A stretch of DNA of 64,000 bases, from NCBI GenBank assembly GCA_008360955.1, contig LUCM01007681.1:372001-436000 (forward strand), read 5' to 3'. This DNA is from Fasciolopsis buskii (Eukaryota; Platyhelminthes; Trematoda; Plagiorchiida; Fasciolidae). Position 1 is the stretch's first letter. Every line of letters begins with the position of its first letter. The notes under the pieces were generated by a model, which was given only the letters and a program-made list of their open reading frames with translations, was not told where the DNA came from and did not search any database. This document shows positions 14,312 through 28,300 of the stretch, piece by piece. The position numbers were made by a program, and so were the translations under genes.

Positions 14312-17300
14312 GTGAAATGTAGAAGAAACAACTTGCAATTTATTACAATCCGGTGACCGATGGTCTACCGATGGTATATAGCACGCAGTACATCAACGTT
14401 TTAATCTAACTTTTAACCCTGGAAAACACGGGGAAAACTGTGATGTAAACTTCTAAGTAAAAGTGGTTCAGGCTCTGAATCTGTCAGAAGTTTGATTTAG
14501 GAATATATCTGGGTATTTTCTTACATAGAACTTTGCGATTCTACACGATCATCAATAGACATCCGGTTAGGCATATTTGCATGAAATGCAAGAGATTCAG
14601 TTGTGACGAAATTTGTGTTCCAGTCTGGGTCTTCAAAGTAATGATTCCGAAAGGCTAAGACAGATGATAACCCAGGTGACATTGTCTTTCTATAACTGCC
14701 TTCTCGATCATCTTATTGTACTTTGTGTTCAGGTCGTCAAGCCTGGCAGTTTTGACGGTCCGACTGATCAGAATTTAGACTATTGCACATTCGTTTATTT
14801 TGTTCACATCCACAACACTGAAGGAAGTGCCTCTTTCTTGCACCTACGAATGCCTGGGTGAATGCGGTTTTTCCACAAGATGCTTACCGAGGTTTGTTAA
14901 ATCCACTGGGCAACTGACCCCAGGGGCTTTGTTCCGTTTAATTCGCCCATTAAGCCACTGATTATCACATCATTACTATCTGGCCGAAGTACGCTATATG
15001 CCAACTGGAAGTATTACGTTCGCAGCTTATTGGCAAACCAAAACGAAAATCTGTGTTCAAATTGATTGGGGACCACTGATGCAAAACAAGGCCTCGACTA
15101 CGAATAGGTACATATATCTTAACCTACCATTACACTGCTCAACTTCGTGGAATCAGGTGGGGTTTCAATGAGGTCTACAAAATGCCTTTAATCCGCCTTT
15201 AACAAAGAACTATATTTGTACTATCAGTAAAAATCAGCTTGAATGTAGTAACAACTTTGTTTTTCCAAACCATCAGGATCAGATTTATCACTGGGGCTCA
15301 CATGTGAACAAACGCTAGCATGTTTTTCTAGTAAAACAGCACTGCATAACACAAAAATGGCACAACTGCCTAGCACTGAACAATTAATAGCAAGCTTTGC
15401 ATTGTTTGAGTTCTGTGACTTATTAGGTCATAAAATGAGACGGTTAGAAGCTCATTAAAATTATGTGACATAAGCCCCATCACAACTGCGAAATCAGATA
15501 TTTCGAATGCTTAAAGTCATGTATACATCAATGACATTACGCTTTCAGATTGCTAATAAAAATTTGATAATTGCGCCAGAAGTTATAAAGTACAGAACTA
15601 ATAAAAAAAATTCTTTGTCTAGTTGATCAAGAACGGAAACTTTTCCCGATTACTATACAGATTTTTATACATTTTTTTGTTGATTGTTAGTAGAAACGAA
15701 AACGGTTATATTCTGAAAATTGTCTCTTTGTCGATGAGAACTGGAGATGCGTGACAGTGTCCGGTCAATGTGGGTATCTACTTGATGCTATGAAATTAAT
15801 CAGTGATCACTAAACAGCACATCGTAGGGAAAGTGATAGAGAAAACATCTGGAACTATTTGCAGAGCAGAATTCGAACGCTATTGGTTGAAGGCTTTGAT
15901 TGTAACAAAATGCAAATGTCGAAATGTAAAATTCCAAATGGGATCACTTGATTTACACATGAACGAATCGATTTTATGTAACCTAGGAAAATTTATTGCT
16001 GTTTACTTGTTCCGCTGTTTAGCTTTCTAAACTTATCTCATCTGGGTTTCAGAGTCTTATTTTGCTAACCTTACCGTTCAGGCACTTTATGGAAGGAGAA
16101 CAAAGTACCGCAGCAAAGTACCGCCTTCAAAACCAACCGATTTTCAAATCCCAACGATTAAACCTAGAACGCAATTTTTATTCGCGTCACCGCGATAAAC
16201 GAAACTTTAGTGTTTTTGTGTGACGTACCTTTGCAGAAAATAAAATGTACCTAACGAATAATCGCCCTTGGCCTAAAGTGTTATTCGTTTTTATAATTGT
16301 CGGTCGTTCTTGTTCAAGGCGAAGTTATTCAGTGAAAGCCAAGGTTAGATTCTATCAAGCTTATATTTATTGGTCCGTTGCAAATTGCGTTTACAGAGGG
16401 GCTTAACAATAATGAAGACAGCTTTTAGTCACCCTCCCTAATCCTCTCCATTTCGCATCGTTTGCTAATTGGGTTACGATTCGACATTAGCAGCACTTCG
16501 CCTTTTTCCCCTGTCCTCAGTTAATTATTTGGTTACATACATAGCCAATAATGAAGTGTCATTATATGACTCACATTTGTTTGTATCCCGCATCGAGATT
16601 TTTCCTTTATTCGGTCTAATCGTGATATGAACTCGCAGCTCGAAAATATCGCATCTTGACTGATAACGACAACTGTCTCTGCATTTTTCTTTACAAACTT
16701 AGTGCTATGACAACTTGACCCATTGGTCCCATTATTAGCATAGGCTGAGTAACTGCGGGCTGATTGGGCTTTTATCGATATTTTTTAATCATTTTTGTTC
16801 ACCTTGGAAATCCTATGCTGACTGGAATTGTGCTTGTAATGTTTTCTTTCACTGAGCACACAACGTGAAATATAGTATATTTTCATGTGGTTCTGATCGT
16901 TGAGCTTGGCCACTAGGTCGAAAACGTTTCATTGCCATTCAAGGTGGCATGGTCTGTACAAGTGCGCTGGCGATAAAACGTTTGCAATCTAAATTTCAAG
17001 CTCAGTGATCAAAACCCAAACCGGGCTACGGCCTACACAAATGTTCAGATCTATTTTAACATGGGAATTCTTGAAGTGGAAGTCGACTTAGTTTCGAAAT
17101 CGTCACAGGCTTAAATCAACAGTGGTCTGCAGGTTGTAACACATCACAAATTATGAAAACATTGCATTTCCAACACTAGATGGCCACAACACGATTAACG
17201 AAACAATCTCTTAGATGCTGCTCGAAGTTTCGAAACAAACAACACATGTGCCCAACCAAGTAAAACAAATCAGTTAAGAAAAAATAAAGCTTTCATTGCT

Positions 17301-17845
17301 CCTAAGCATGTTGGACTGAAGTAACGTGCAATGAAGCAATTTGCGATAACAACGACGGAGCAATTACTTCTGTACAAATGGTTAAACTATTTACGCCATT
17401 TACAATAACACTTCGTAATTCCGCATCTGCTGGCCGCTGACAGTCAGGTGGTCTTTGTTGAACACTCCTTTCTCTTAGTCACCTAATGAAGCTTCATATG
17501 ATTTTATGTCATTCCAAGACACGGGATCGCGATGGCCCCTACTATCCAACCCTTACCCCTGCGTGAAATAAATTTTGATGTCTATGGTACATTCCCTTTC
17601 CGTTACACTCATACGTGAAACAGTCATTTTTCAGCATATGATTTACATTTCGGACTGTTCACTCTATTGACTTAATTTGCGTTCAGTATACATAAACGGA
17701 TAATTCTCGCGTGATTCCAGAATGTACCTGTATTGCTCAACATTCCGTTTAGTTTTCGACCGCCGAGTTCCATGTTTGAAAAGATACCATTGCAGAACTA
17801 TACTACAAAGCTAAATGGAATAGCAAATAAATCTGTTTGATTGAT
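14312..17845. other. Non-coding sequence
   Basis: Open frames are short, and from 16 to 17.8 kb there are none of note. A 13-bp tandem duplication (CAAAGTACCGC core) lies at 16101-16126. No gene or family repeat was recognised. Confidence 0.6.
16101..16126. repeat. 13-bp tandem duplication
   Basis: Two adjacent near-identical 13-mers starting CAAAGTACCGC. This is probably a small slippage duplication with no known role. Confidence 0.7.
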
Positions 17846-17870
17846 ATTACTACTATTATTATTATTATTA
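17846..17870. repeat. ATT trinucleotide microsatellite
   Basis: A run of ATT/ACT triplets, with at least five uninterrupted ATT units. It is a simple repeat and probably polymorphic. Confidence 0.85.
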
Positions 17871-18430
17871 CTAGCACAACGACTACTGCCAGTGTTGTCG
17901 TCCATTTATGGACGTGTTAATTAAGGACTATTAAATCTACTGTTTGGGTGAGAGTGGCATGTAAACCTCAAAATATGTGTACAATGGGAAAAAACCTACT
18001 TGAATTAGCGCCCCAACTAAGGGATTCAATCACACATCTATAGTTACGTAGCGCTCTTATGCTCTGAACAAGCTATCATAGCGAGATTTCACCCCTCCTT
18101 TCAAAACCAAGGCCTAAATTACGGGATATTTATGGGCTGGGTTTGAGCAAACTTGGCTTTCTTTCTATGTTCGGTCTAGATTAAAACAATAATATGGAAA
18201 ACAACATCAGAAAGCAATGCTTGACCATGGTTAGGTAGAAAGTACAAGAATCAAACTACATTCCGAGAACGGGATCCGTTGTACCTACTTAACAAAAAAA
18301 ACGAATTCAGCGATCGTATGCAAATGTCGGATGCTTGTTCCATGAATTACGAATAACAACCAATAAACTTCTTGCTGATGTGCAAGTATGGAAAACAATT
18401 CGGTATGAAGCGTTAAAAAAATGTTCTTGC

Positions 18431-18446
18431 GGTAACCTAGGTTACC
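18431..18446. repeat. Perfect 16-bp palindrome
   Basis: GGTAACCTAGGTTACC reads the same on both strands. The symmetry stops at the flanking bases. It could bind a dimeric protein, but no other copy was seen, and one such palindrome in 64 kb is only modestly unlikely by chance. Confidence 0.85.
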
Positions 18447-18938
18447 AGACGGCTATGCACTAAAACATCCACACCGCCGATCGATATTGCTGGACACGAT
18501 CCTGGTGACACGTTAGGGTGAAACATTATGTAAAATGTTAATTACATGAATTCCGACAGCAATAGTACTTTTCCAGATTCAAATAAAATTACGACACGGA
18601 AGTGAATGACTACATGATCCGCAATAAGCATGAACAATAATTTTTAAAACGCACGTGGCCTCATTTAGCAGGAAACATCTATCAAGTTATGCAACTTATG
18701 GTATACAGACACATGCGGATTTCACCGTAAGTTGCAGGATTTAAATGACCGATAAACACTCATCAAATTTAAAAATATATTCGAAAGGTTTTGTTCTCCA
18801 AACCAAATATTCTACTGATTAGCAAGGAGGGCAAAGTCAGTTCTCCAGACTGAATGATTAAACGAAACAGACCCTTGCAATTCGCGTTACTGAGCTGGGC
18901 AGGCTTCCTATTTTGGATGAAGTAGATTATTAGTAAAA

Positions 18939-18953
18939 TTATATATATATATA
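18939..18953. repeat. Short TA microsatellite
   Basis: Six to seven alternating TA units in an AT-rich setting. Confidence 0.8.
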
Positions 18954-21900
18954 GAACACCCTTTTTAATTAGATTTTGATGTAAATTGAGGCCGTGGGTG
19001 AGAAAAGGTTTATTTAAGACAATCGTTTCACCCGACAGCAGAATAGTCCACCATAAGAATGGCTTTTAGTGCCTTCACATGTTCGTCCTATTGAAGATTT
19101 AGCGCAGTCACGCATTATGTTTGTAGTAGCTTTTTAAGTATACTCAAGCGATGTCACTTACGGAAAAGAGAATCCGTGATACAAATATATAGACGATGGG
19201 ATGTGAGATGTTTCAAGCTCCTGATGTGGTAGTTCATTACCCATCCAAAACATTTATTGTGTATAAATATGTATATATGTATAAACTTTGGCACGTAGTG
19301 AAATCGCAGAATAGGCATAATGTAAAACACCGTTAAAATGATAATATATATGCAAAACGGCATAATGTGTATCGTATGCACATAACGTCACGGACTGCGC
19401 CACAAGAATAATTGTTTTATTTGCTTTTTAAGTAGTGATTGAACCTTACAGATTTTGTCTACTCCGAGTAGTCAGAGGGGTCTACTATATTACGGTACGT
19501 ATGATTGACATGTTCGTTTTATACCCGAGATTCCGTTCCTATAACTCAGAAATGCAACAGTTGCATATTCAGCACTAAGACAAGTACCACATAAAATGCG
19601 TTTAACACAGCGTAATCAATGAAATAGTCGAATGTTAATTTGACAAGTCGGACGTTGATATTCAGCTATTTTGTTGATAGAGCAAAGTTTAAACAAGACA
19701 AATGAAGCAGATAAATTGATTTTATAGTCGATAAAACCGGTCTCTCATCAGAGCTGAATTACATCAGATGCGGACTGATGGTTACTCGCGGACGTTAGAC
19801 ACCAGAACCGTTTTCCTCCACGTTAAGAGCCAATCCGAAATTGCGGTATTCAGCTGCCTGACCATGTAGCATTAAGTACTTGGATGCTACATTACAAGTT
19901 CACAGAGTCGCACATTCACGTATGAAGAGTGGAAGGAGTGAGACCCGGGGACAAAGGCGCGCATGGATTCCTAATGCTACCCATGAGTTATGCGAAGCAC
20001 AACATAAAAATTTATCTGGTGGCCGTCAGACATTTAATATTAGTAGTATAGTATCAAATATATCGGATTGGTTCTCTAGGGCATACCTGTGAGTTCAAAT
20101 TGACGGTGACGCAAATCTCCATCAAAGACTCATGCTAACAGCGACCTAACACCGAATTCGATTTCCCCTAGATGAAATTATCCATCAAGGGAATGCAAAC
20201 ACTCAGTATCCCACAAGCAGATAAAATCTATCTATGTCGTCTGTTTTTCTTAAGACAAAGGATATGCTGTGGCACTGAAATCCTTAGGTCATACGTAGCC
20301 TCAGGGTGGAATATCCGTGTATCCTTCTTGTGCATTACGCGTGTTTGTGGCACAAATCCAGTCATCCAGGGACTGAATTCTAACGGCGGTTCTGCGAGTT
20401 TGTTGGATCCTGTGGAACAATCGGTTTATTGAGAAAAATAATTCAGATTGCTGTACTAGTCTCCACGGCTGGAATGAACATCAGATTATTCAGCCATACA
20501 AGTAATTGCAAATTTTTAGGGGTCCTTTTTTGTTCATGACTAAGCGTTCGCATATGGTGCATTCTCTGTCCTAATTTGCATAATTAGTCTGAACGACGGA
20601 CGTAATATTTCTGATGAGTCAAACTCTAACATAGTCTCATACCATACATTTTCAAGATTTTCCTAGCAGTTTCCAAAAGCTATGTCGTCCTGTTCCCCGA
20701 CCTATTAAGGTAAAAAAAACAAGGTTCATTGTGCGTCATCCAATTGACAGGTACAAGACACAACGACCAGAGTAAGCAATTTTGACCACATCAATCTGTA
20801 CTCAATATATAATTTGCCACACCAATTGTACACGTTATGTCGCAGGCGCCTGACAACTACTTCAAAAGAAATCGGTTGACAGCTTTTTAGCTATCATTGT
20901 ATACAGTGTTTTGCGGTTCGCCAAAAAATGCAGAAATAACCATGTTCGTCGGCAATACTCGAGCAGGCCATTTCAGAACTCGTTACGTGGGGAGGGGTTC
21001 ACCGCCCCAAACACAGACTCACAGGCCTACGATAATTTCAACATCACGGTTTTAGTGCGATTCATATCTGTTAGCTTTGTAACCGGCTGTTGGGATTAAT
21101 GGCTCTTAGCAGATCCCGTATTCTCTTACATTCTGTCAATCAGACAATTCATCCGGCGATCATTTTACAACTTCACGTAGCAGTTGCAAAGCAGATAACT
21201 GGATACATTTTTCGAGTCCTAATCTGTTCAGCTTACTCGAGTGCACTTGTGTAGTGTTATTTGGATACTTTGAGGAGGTGTAGAAATGAAAATTCTGAAA
21301 CATTGTGCAGTTAACAAGCGGGCTTCCACTTTTTCTATAGAACCATTGCCGAGCAAACGTTTTGCTACCTTATGATGAACAGGAATGAATACAACAGTGT
21401 AGTTGCTATACTGCTCGAGTATATTCTCAAATAAAAAATGTCAGTAACAGTATTTAATAGCACTAATGTATTCATTCCTGGAGGCAGCAACGTAAGACTG
21501 ATGCCCATTGAACCACAAATTAGTGGTGTACATCAGCAAAAAACTAGAAAAAATAACTTTTGTACCCCTGTATAAGTGATTTTCTGAATAGTATTTCTCA
21601 CGTCGTCAGCTGCAGGCAATTTGGAAATCATTAGACTTCAATATTGAATAAGGCCCTATCCAAGAAAGCCATATTCTCCGCAGGAACGAAACTCGAAATT
21701 TATAAATATGCAGCGGATATATATGCTCACATGTTTTTCCTCAAAATTCCTTTCCGGTGGTCAACTGGCTACTTAAAAAAGTAGCATAATACTGGCATTT
21801 TCCTAATGGATCGCAAGTATTTTGATAGTTAAGAAAGGAATAATTAAATATGCATCAAATCTGCTATTGCTCCAAAGTATCCGAACAATAATCCTCATTT

Positions 21901-21992
21901 CTCTTTCTACGATGTTTTCTCTGGAAAGTACCCACTTGTGATATTCTGTATTCTGCAGAAACAAAGCGGGGTCAAGAACATAAATCTGCTTG

Positions 21993-22165
21993 ACCAACAA
22001 GCAAATCGGATTCAGAATGTCGTCAGTCAAAGTCAAGTGCAAATATTTGCAGGATTTGCTTCAATGATTCAAAATTGTCCAAGCGTTTGCAGCCATGCCA
22101 ATGACTTATTCGTTATTGTGCCAACATTGTGCCAAAAACAAACTAATCGTATTCAGAATTTCGTA
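21993..22165 (+). repeat. Weak local duplication
   Basis: Two stretches of about 33 bases, at about 21993-22025 and 22132-22165, share an ATTCAGAAT core and about 80% of bases by eye, with a spacing near 138 bases. This may be an old segmental duplication or chance. Confidence 0.4.
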
Positions 22166-22437
22166 TTGTGTTCCTATTTTCTTTAGAGTGGGTTGCTTCT
22201 CTCGGATTTCCTTAAATGTCAGAACTGACTGCTGCAGATCAGCTGCGTAGATCGGGGTTACAATAATCACCTAACGGTTCCCCCGTTTGACCGACAATTC
22301 CCTTCGGTGCATTAACTAACGTATCGGGTAGTCTGTATGCCACTGTCTTGATTCGGATTTAATAAATATTACCACTGACTGATGGGTTTACCGGACTTCG
22401 GCTGATGAGTTTTCCTTCCAGTGTTTACATCTATATC

Positions 22438-22475
22438 CGTGCGCTTCGAACCCAATCTCGAAGGAACCCTGACAC
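22438..22475 (-). mobile_element. Possible tRNA-like relic (B box only)
   Basis: The minus strand reads GGGTTCGAAGC, a near match to a polymerase III B box, at the position expected after a degraded tRNA head. The SINE middle and tail were not found, so this may be chance. Confidence 0.2.
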
Positions 22476-25189
22476 CGTGCATGTTACACTACATTGACCT
22501 TGACGCTATAAGCGCTAAGCTCAGAAAAACAGATTTAGCTTGGATGTTAGGAACAACCTGAGCAGAGTTATTTTCGATGTAACCCGGCAAGTCACAGGAG
22601 GCTCCAAAACGAAATGATAATAACAGCTGGAGGTAAGTTCGTACATTCCTTAGGGAAACATAATGTAGCGTTATTAATAAACTCAGCTTCATTCTTTACT
22701 TTCGACATTCATTATCAAAATAATCACCTCTAAATTAAACGTGGAACCATTCAGAAAAGTGTGTACAGCTCACTTACAATTTCATTTGTTTTGTTATAGC
22801 AGGATATTGGGCTTTAATTGGGTCTTATGAATGTCTCGAACATTTAAGTGAAAAGACTTTGCCCACAAGTTACCGGTAGCCGAAGTTTCGTTCATGAAAA
22901 TTTCCGAATATTAACCCTTCATTGTCACTGTTCCATGCAAACCCAAAACAACATTGACCACTTCAAATGCTAGATGACTGATGGTTATCGGGTAACCATA
23001 ACTAAACAAATCACAGTTGAAACAGTTCAGAATCAGGCAACTTTTCGAAACATCCCTCGGCCACATTTCTTGACTACAGCCATATATAACAGGCAATTTC
23101 CTTCTCGTGTTATAGTTTTTAATGGCTTTTCTCAAGTTAAACTAATGTGATCGAAAAAAAATAGGAATACGAAGAAGTGAACAGGTGTATTGGTGATCTG
23201 TGATATGACATTTATCTATCCGGAAATGCACGCACCAAATCAGGCTTGATTTTACAAGAAAACGTTCCGATAAATGATTGTGACCCTTGCGGGAGTTTTA
23301 TGATCTCGCATTTTAAATGAATAATAAAATTAAATTACCCGGTGTATCTAAGCCTTCGTAATTTGGATTTCGGCTAATCAAACCCGAGTATAGAATTTTC
23401 AACTTGAAATTGTGAATTGAATATCTTTGAAACCCTCATGGTGATTGGTTGCAGATTGGGTCACTTTTCCGGTTGCTAGTTTATTTAAAATGATAGATGC
23501 TTGGTCAAAAAGCTGGCAGTGTTTGGCTTGAAGCGATGATTCATTTTTGAAATTTCCTTAAGGCATAAATGGACAACGTTCTCATTTATCAAGCCTCTAT
23601 AGAGAATGTTAATATATTACTATGACTGTCTTTCAAATGTTGATTCCAGGCGACTAATGACATATCGCACATCCATCCCTCGGGATTGACGTCTCTTGTG
23701 TCGCTGATTCATCATGGAAGTTTGCTTTTCTGAAACGTTTGAAGGCACTTGTGAGCAAAACGTAGTCAGACGTAAGCTGTGCATGTTTTTTTCCTTTATG
23801 GATATATCTTTATTTATTAATGACTGGCAATTTAAAAGTGAAGTGTAGTAGAACGTGTGCAGAACTAACTCAGTTACAATGCAAGTAATGTGACCCTAAC
23901 TTTCCTGTGTCACTGGGATAAGCGAAACCAAATTTGATGATGGGTACATCGAGCACATATCCACCAAATAATCGTTTCGTCAAAAAAATCAATCTGCCCA
24001 AAGAATGTTCATTGTCCCAATGGAACTCTCACTTCATTGGTGCGTCGCTGCCAACGTAACTTCAACAAATAACACCATTCTGATATTCAAATTGGATTTG
24101 TTTTGAATACTCTATTGAACACGATTCTGCGAAGATCAAACAATCACTCTCGCGAATCGCCGGCCTAAATGGACCCGGTTAAAAATCCTCTCATCTGCTG
24201 CCATTTTTCATCTTTGAAGCCCTCTACCGACCGGGTTACATTTCAAGGAATGATACCGATTATCTTGTATTAAAAGACAAAATTGTATATTAAAGCAAAC
24301 AACTTTTTATCTTTGCTGAAGATTTGCCAAATGTATTATGGTGAGCCCTTCTGTACCAGTATCCTGAGAGGTTTTAATTTCTTTATAATTATGTAACAAT
24401 GCTCCTTATTATTTCGTACAATTAGTTCGATTGGAATTTCCTAATAATTTCAAATAGCAATTTGCTACAACAATTTTTATTAATAATGCACGGCAGTTGT
24501 CACCAGTCGGAAAAAGCAACGGACGACTTCTTTCCGATATTTCTCTTTCGACCAGTGTAGTATCACAATACAGTTTGCTCGCACTAGACACAATCAGTCT
24601 CATCTACTTTGGAAGGTTCTGTTAGGAAATGTTTCCTGGTACCTTCAAAGTATCCCGGTGAGATTGCACATAACTCCTACTAGATTGATCGGTGGGCAAA
24701 ACATTCCACCGGAATTGACTAATATGAATTTCAATCCGTGCTTCTCAATTTCACGAAATAGCGACCTATAAATTTATTAGAAAATATTCTAACGCTGGGG
24801 ATCACCATTAATGAAATACCATACAAATGCTTCCAGCGGTAGCAAAAAAGTCTGTTTGATCAACTGAACGTATGTATTTAATTTATGATAGATGAAATTG
24901 TTATTCCACACTCATGTTGCCGTTCGTTTTTAATCAAAATAACAAAGACATTGCATGTAGTTTAAACACCAAGTTTCAACATATTGGGGATTTTTTCAGT
25001 GCTTGGCAGAATGTCCCGGCAAAGGCATTTTAAAATGCAGTCAACACTGAATAACAGCAATTCACCCAAAAGCGGTCTGAAATTCTTTGGTTAGCAATAC
25101 AAACCTGATGCTGGAGAAACCGATGCCAAAATGCTAATTGTGATTCTTGGATGGTACCATATGTATATTTATTATTTTTTACTTCCGCT

Positions 25190-25347
25190 TTCAATGAAAT
25201 AAAAAATGTACCTCAATTTCCAAGGAACGAGGTCGCGACCATCATGGGGCTGTCAAGGAAGGAAGTTGACTGGCGGTAGGAGGATTCGAACCCGCGACAT
25301 TCACGCCCAAATGCCACGACCTTATCCGTTTGGCCACCGTCGGTCGA
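25190..25347 (-). mobile_element. tRNA-derived SINE, copy C (reverse)
   Basis: Minus-strand copy of the family at 12.4 kb. Read on the minus strand, the head begins near 25347 with GGTGGCCAAACGGATAAGG, which is closer to a normal A box than copy A. It has the B box GGGTTCGAATCC (plus-strand positions 25282-25293). The middle (GACAGCCCC, then a GTCGCGACC region) and the tail ending in TTTCATTGAAAG near 25190 follow in order. Nearly full length. This head is the best preserved of the five copies and the most useful for finding the parent tRNA. Confidence 0.8.
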
Positions 25348-25349
25348 AA

Positions 25350-28300
25350 TACACTACATCAAATTATGATAACAATAATCGGTCAAAATTAGGAGGAAAC
25401 AGTGGTGTCCGTATTTTGATTGGACGGTTTCGGTAAATAGAGCATTTTGGGTATTGGCGAAAATGCAAAAATGATCTTGCTTTGGTCAATGCGGACCCAG
25501 TAAAAAAATTGCTATTGTTACATCTGAACAAGCTGTGAAAGTAGCTACTCTTGTTGAGACCCTTGTTTAAAAAGCACCAACCGCGTACTAAAGCAATATA
25601 TCTACCATAACAGGTGTACTTCATTTAAACAGATTTTGAAATTTTTTACCAGTTGTGGTCACAAGCAGCTAAAAGGTGGTCTAATTGGTGAGCGACCGGT
25701 AACTTGGTCACCAAAGATAGGAACCGCCGAGGGTTATGGGTGAAAGGCATCCCGGGCTCATACTTCTTCCAGGGAGCACAATTGTTTGTGCAAAATTTTG
25801 CAGCTGCAATTTGCTTTTGGACGGAGAACTATCATAATAGTTTTCAGGGTACTCAAATTGCGAAGGAACCGAGAATGAAATCACTGGAAAACCACAATTG
25901 AATGACATCAAAGTTTAGTGCTTTGTGGTAGGATTTGCACAAGTTTAATCAAGCCTATAGATCATCTGTCTAGCATGAACCCAAATCCAAATAAAGTGAC
26001 TGGAATGATCTTAGTATTCACAAGGTGTTCACCAAAATATCACATATTCCTTAAAAAACAATCAATTTGCTGGTCTTTGTGCAACTGGCATAAAAAAACT
26101 AACTTCAAATTCACGTCGTCACTGCACAGAATGTACGAGGATTATTTACCTATAGTTAGTGTAGAATTACTAGCAAACGTTGAAATTTTCAGTTCCACAT
26201 TTTTAACTCTAGATATACCCAGACTAATGACAATACGTATTACGATCTACACAATATCCCTTATTGACGAGCACAGCATGCCAAAATACGAGACTTTTTA
26301 AACGAATGGTTTTTCACTATTGTGCAAATGAGTCCAGAATGACCAAGAAAAAAATAGAATATCTCTCAAAAATTGTCATATTGGAACAAAAACATGTGCG
26401 TTCCAGCTGAGATCATTTTCATCCGTCTCGTTTGGTTGGTCATATTCCGGTTCATAATAAGTTTATCGCGTGCCAACGACAGTTAGCAACTTTCTTGGAG
26501 TGAAATTTTTCACGTCCGTGAGGAGTGCTTCATGTTAAAGCAAATGTCATCCAAATTAGGACGGTCATGCGCGCTTGTATAGTGAAATATCACCGCTCCT
26601 CCCGAATTTGCCAACTTGGGACAACTTGACGGATATGTTTTATTCACAGGGATGAAGTCTGTTTATCAAAAATATGTGATTTCCGTGAGAACTAACTTTG
26701 GATCGCCTTTAGAAAATTGTCGTAACCTAACTGTATGGTTTATATGCATCAGCTTACACTGATTAAATCCGTACTGGGCACTTTTGTAGTAACTTGTTTT
26801 GGGATGTTTTGATGGTCGGTTCTCTTTCATCTGAAAATCTGGCATGGATGGAAGCGATAAAATTAATTATTTCCGTTGGTAACCAGTGTATTTCATAAAT
26901 ATCTCAAACTATTTTCGGCAAACGATCTTTCCGCAACAAGTATTGTCTGCATGGAGTTTAAGCTTGAGTGAAATATATATCCCTCTATATTCAAGAATGT
27001 TGATGATGCATAAATACGTGAACCTGTTCAATTACGTTGAGAACGAAGCAATGTATTTACTTCAAAGTTTCATTCCACCCTCTTGTTTCCACATTATTTA
27101 TGCCAATAGTCCTGTAAATCATTTGCTCTACGTTTCCAACCGTAAGTGCTTTTGGCCAGTAAACTCGAGACCGGTCACTCGGTAGATCAATGTATTGAGA
27201 GCTGCTACTCCCAACAATTTTTTTCAATCTCCAAATGTCTGTGTTGCACTCTGCATTACTTAGACAAATCACACCGTTTCTCGTCGTTGCACCTGTTCTC
27301 CGGAGTGTATAACATTATTTAAGTTAAACCGACTAAATTTGCTAAGGTCTAATGAACCAACAAGCGTTTTATATAGAAATAGGTCAATTTATACCGCAGA
27401 TCGATTCAATTTCTTCACATTGCAAATTCGCAGCACTATAACTGGGTGGTAGAGACTTCTTTCCAAAGTCATATGATTAAACTGCAGTCTTCAATTCATA
27501 AAAAGAATTTCGTATAGGAAGTCATAAAAGCGCTGCCAGATTTGGGTTAGAATGGAACGCAACCTACCTGGGAGCACCTTCAAAACGGGTACTTTGAAAG
27601 ATCAATTACGGACGACACCAATCAAAATTTTTGAGCAAGATCATCAGTCTTCTTTAGGTAATTGTTCCGCGGGGCTTGGGCCACATAATGTATCAATCGT
27701 ATCAGCTCCAACGAAGAATCAGTCGGACTCAGGTTTGAATCATGAATTTACTGAAAAAACAGGACCCCAAAATCGATGAACAACGTAGTTTGTATTACAT
27801 GCCTAATAGCACTTACCCCAATTAGAATGTAATAGATTAATGGTGGCATTGGACTTATCGCCCAAAGTCATCAGAACGAAATGAGTTATTATTTCCTTTC
27901 ACAGATTACCCGTAGAATTTCTTGTGATACAACTGCATTTCCTAATTCACATCAAGTCAAAATCCTGAGATCAGTCTCGCTAAATGTCCGTTACTGTATC
28001 ACCATTCCCCAGTACTTTCGCCACCAGAGTCTTTTATAGTTGAAGCAGGACCAAGTGACGTAAGGAGTGCATCGAAAAATCGATAAACCATGTAATGGGT
28101 TTTAGTGTGAATGATATAGTAACTGTATAAATTGCCTTGAGAAAGACTATCCACGATAGTCGAAACGTCGACACATAATATCTACCAGCAACGCTGTATA
28201 ATAAACAATATGTCATCCACAATTAGATTTGAGAAATTTAATTATTTTATCGCAAAGGCACAGGTGGGTTCAATTCGCTGGATACTCTTCGACGGATATC

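Larger units (their letters stand above)
17880..25185. other. Non-coding sequence with minor repeats
   Basis: No gene was recognised, and all open frames are under 90 codons. The stretch contains a perfect 16-bp palindrome (18431-18446), a TA microsatellite (18939-18953), a weak duplication (about 22000 and 22138) and a possible tRNA-like B box near 22445. Confidence 0.6.

Noticed and set aside
26886..27185. Plus-strand frame with HKYVNLFNYVE, considered as an upstream polycystin extracellular-domain exon
   Set aside because: The resemblance is limited to a few residues, no splice borders fit, and it lies 3.7 kb from the candidate trio with no linking exon.
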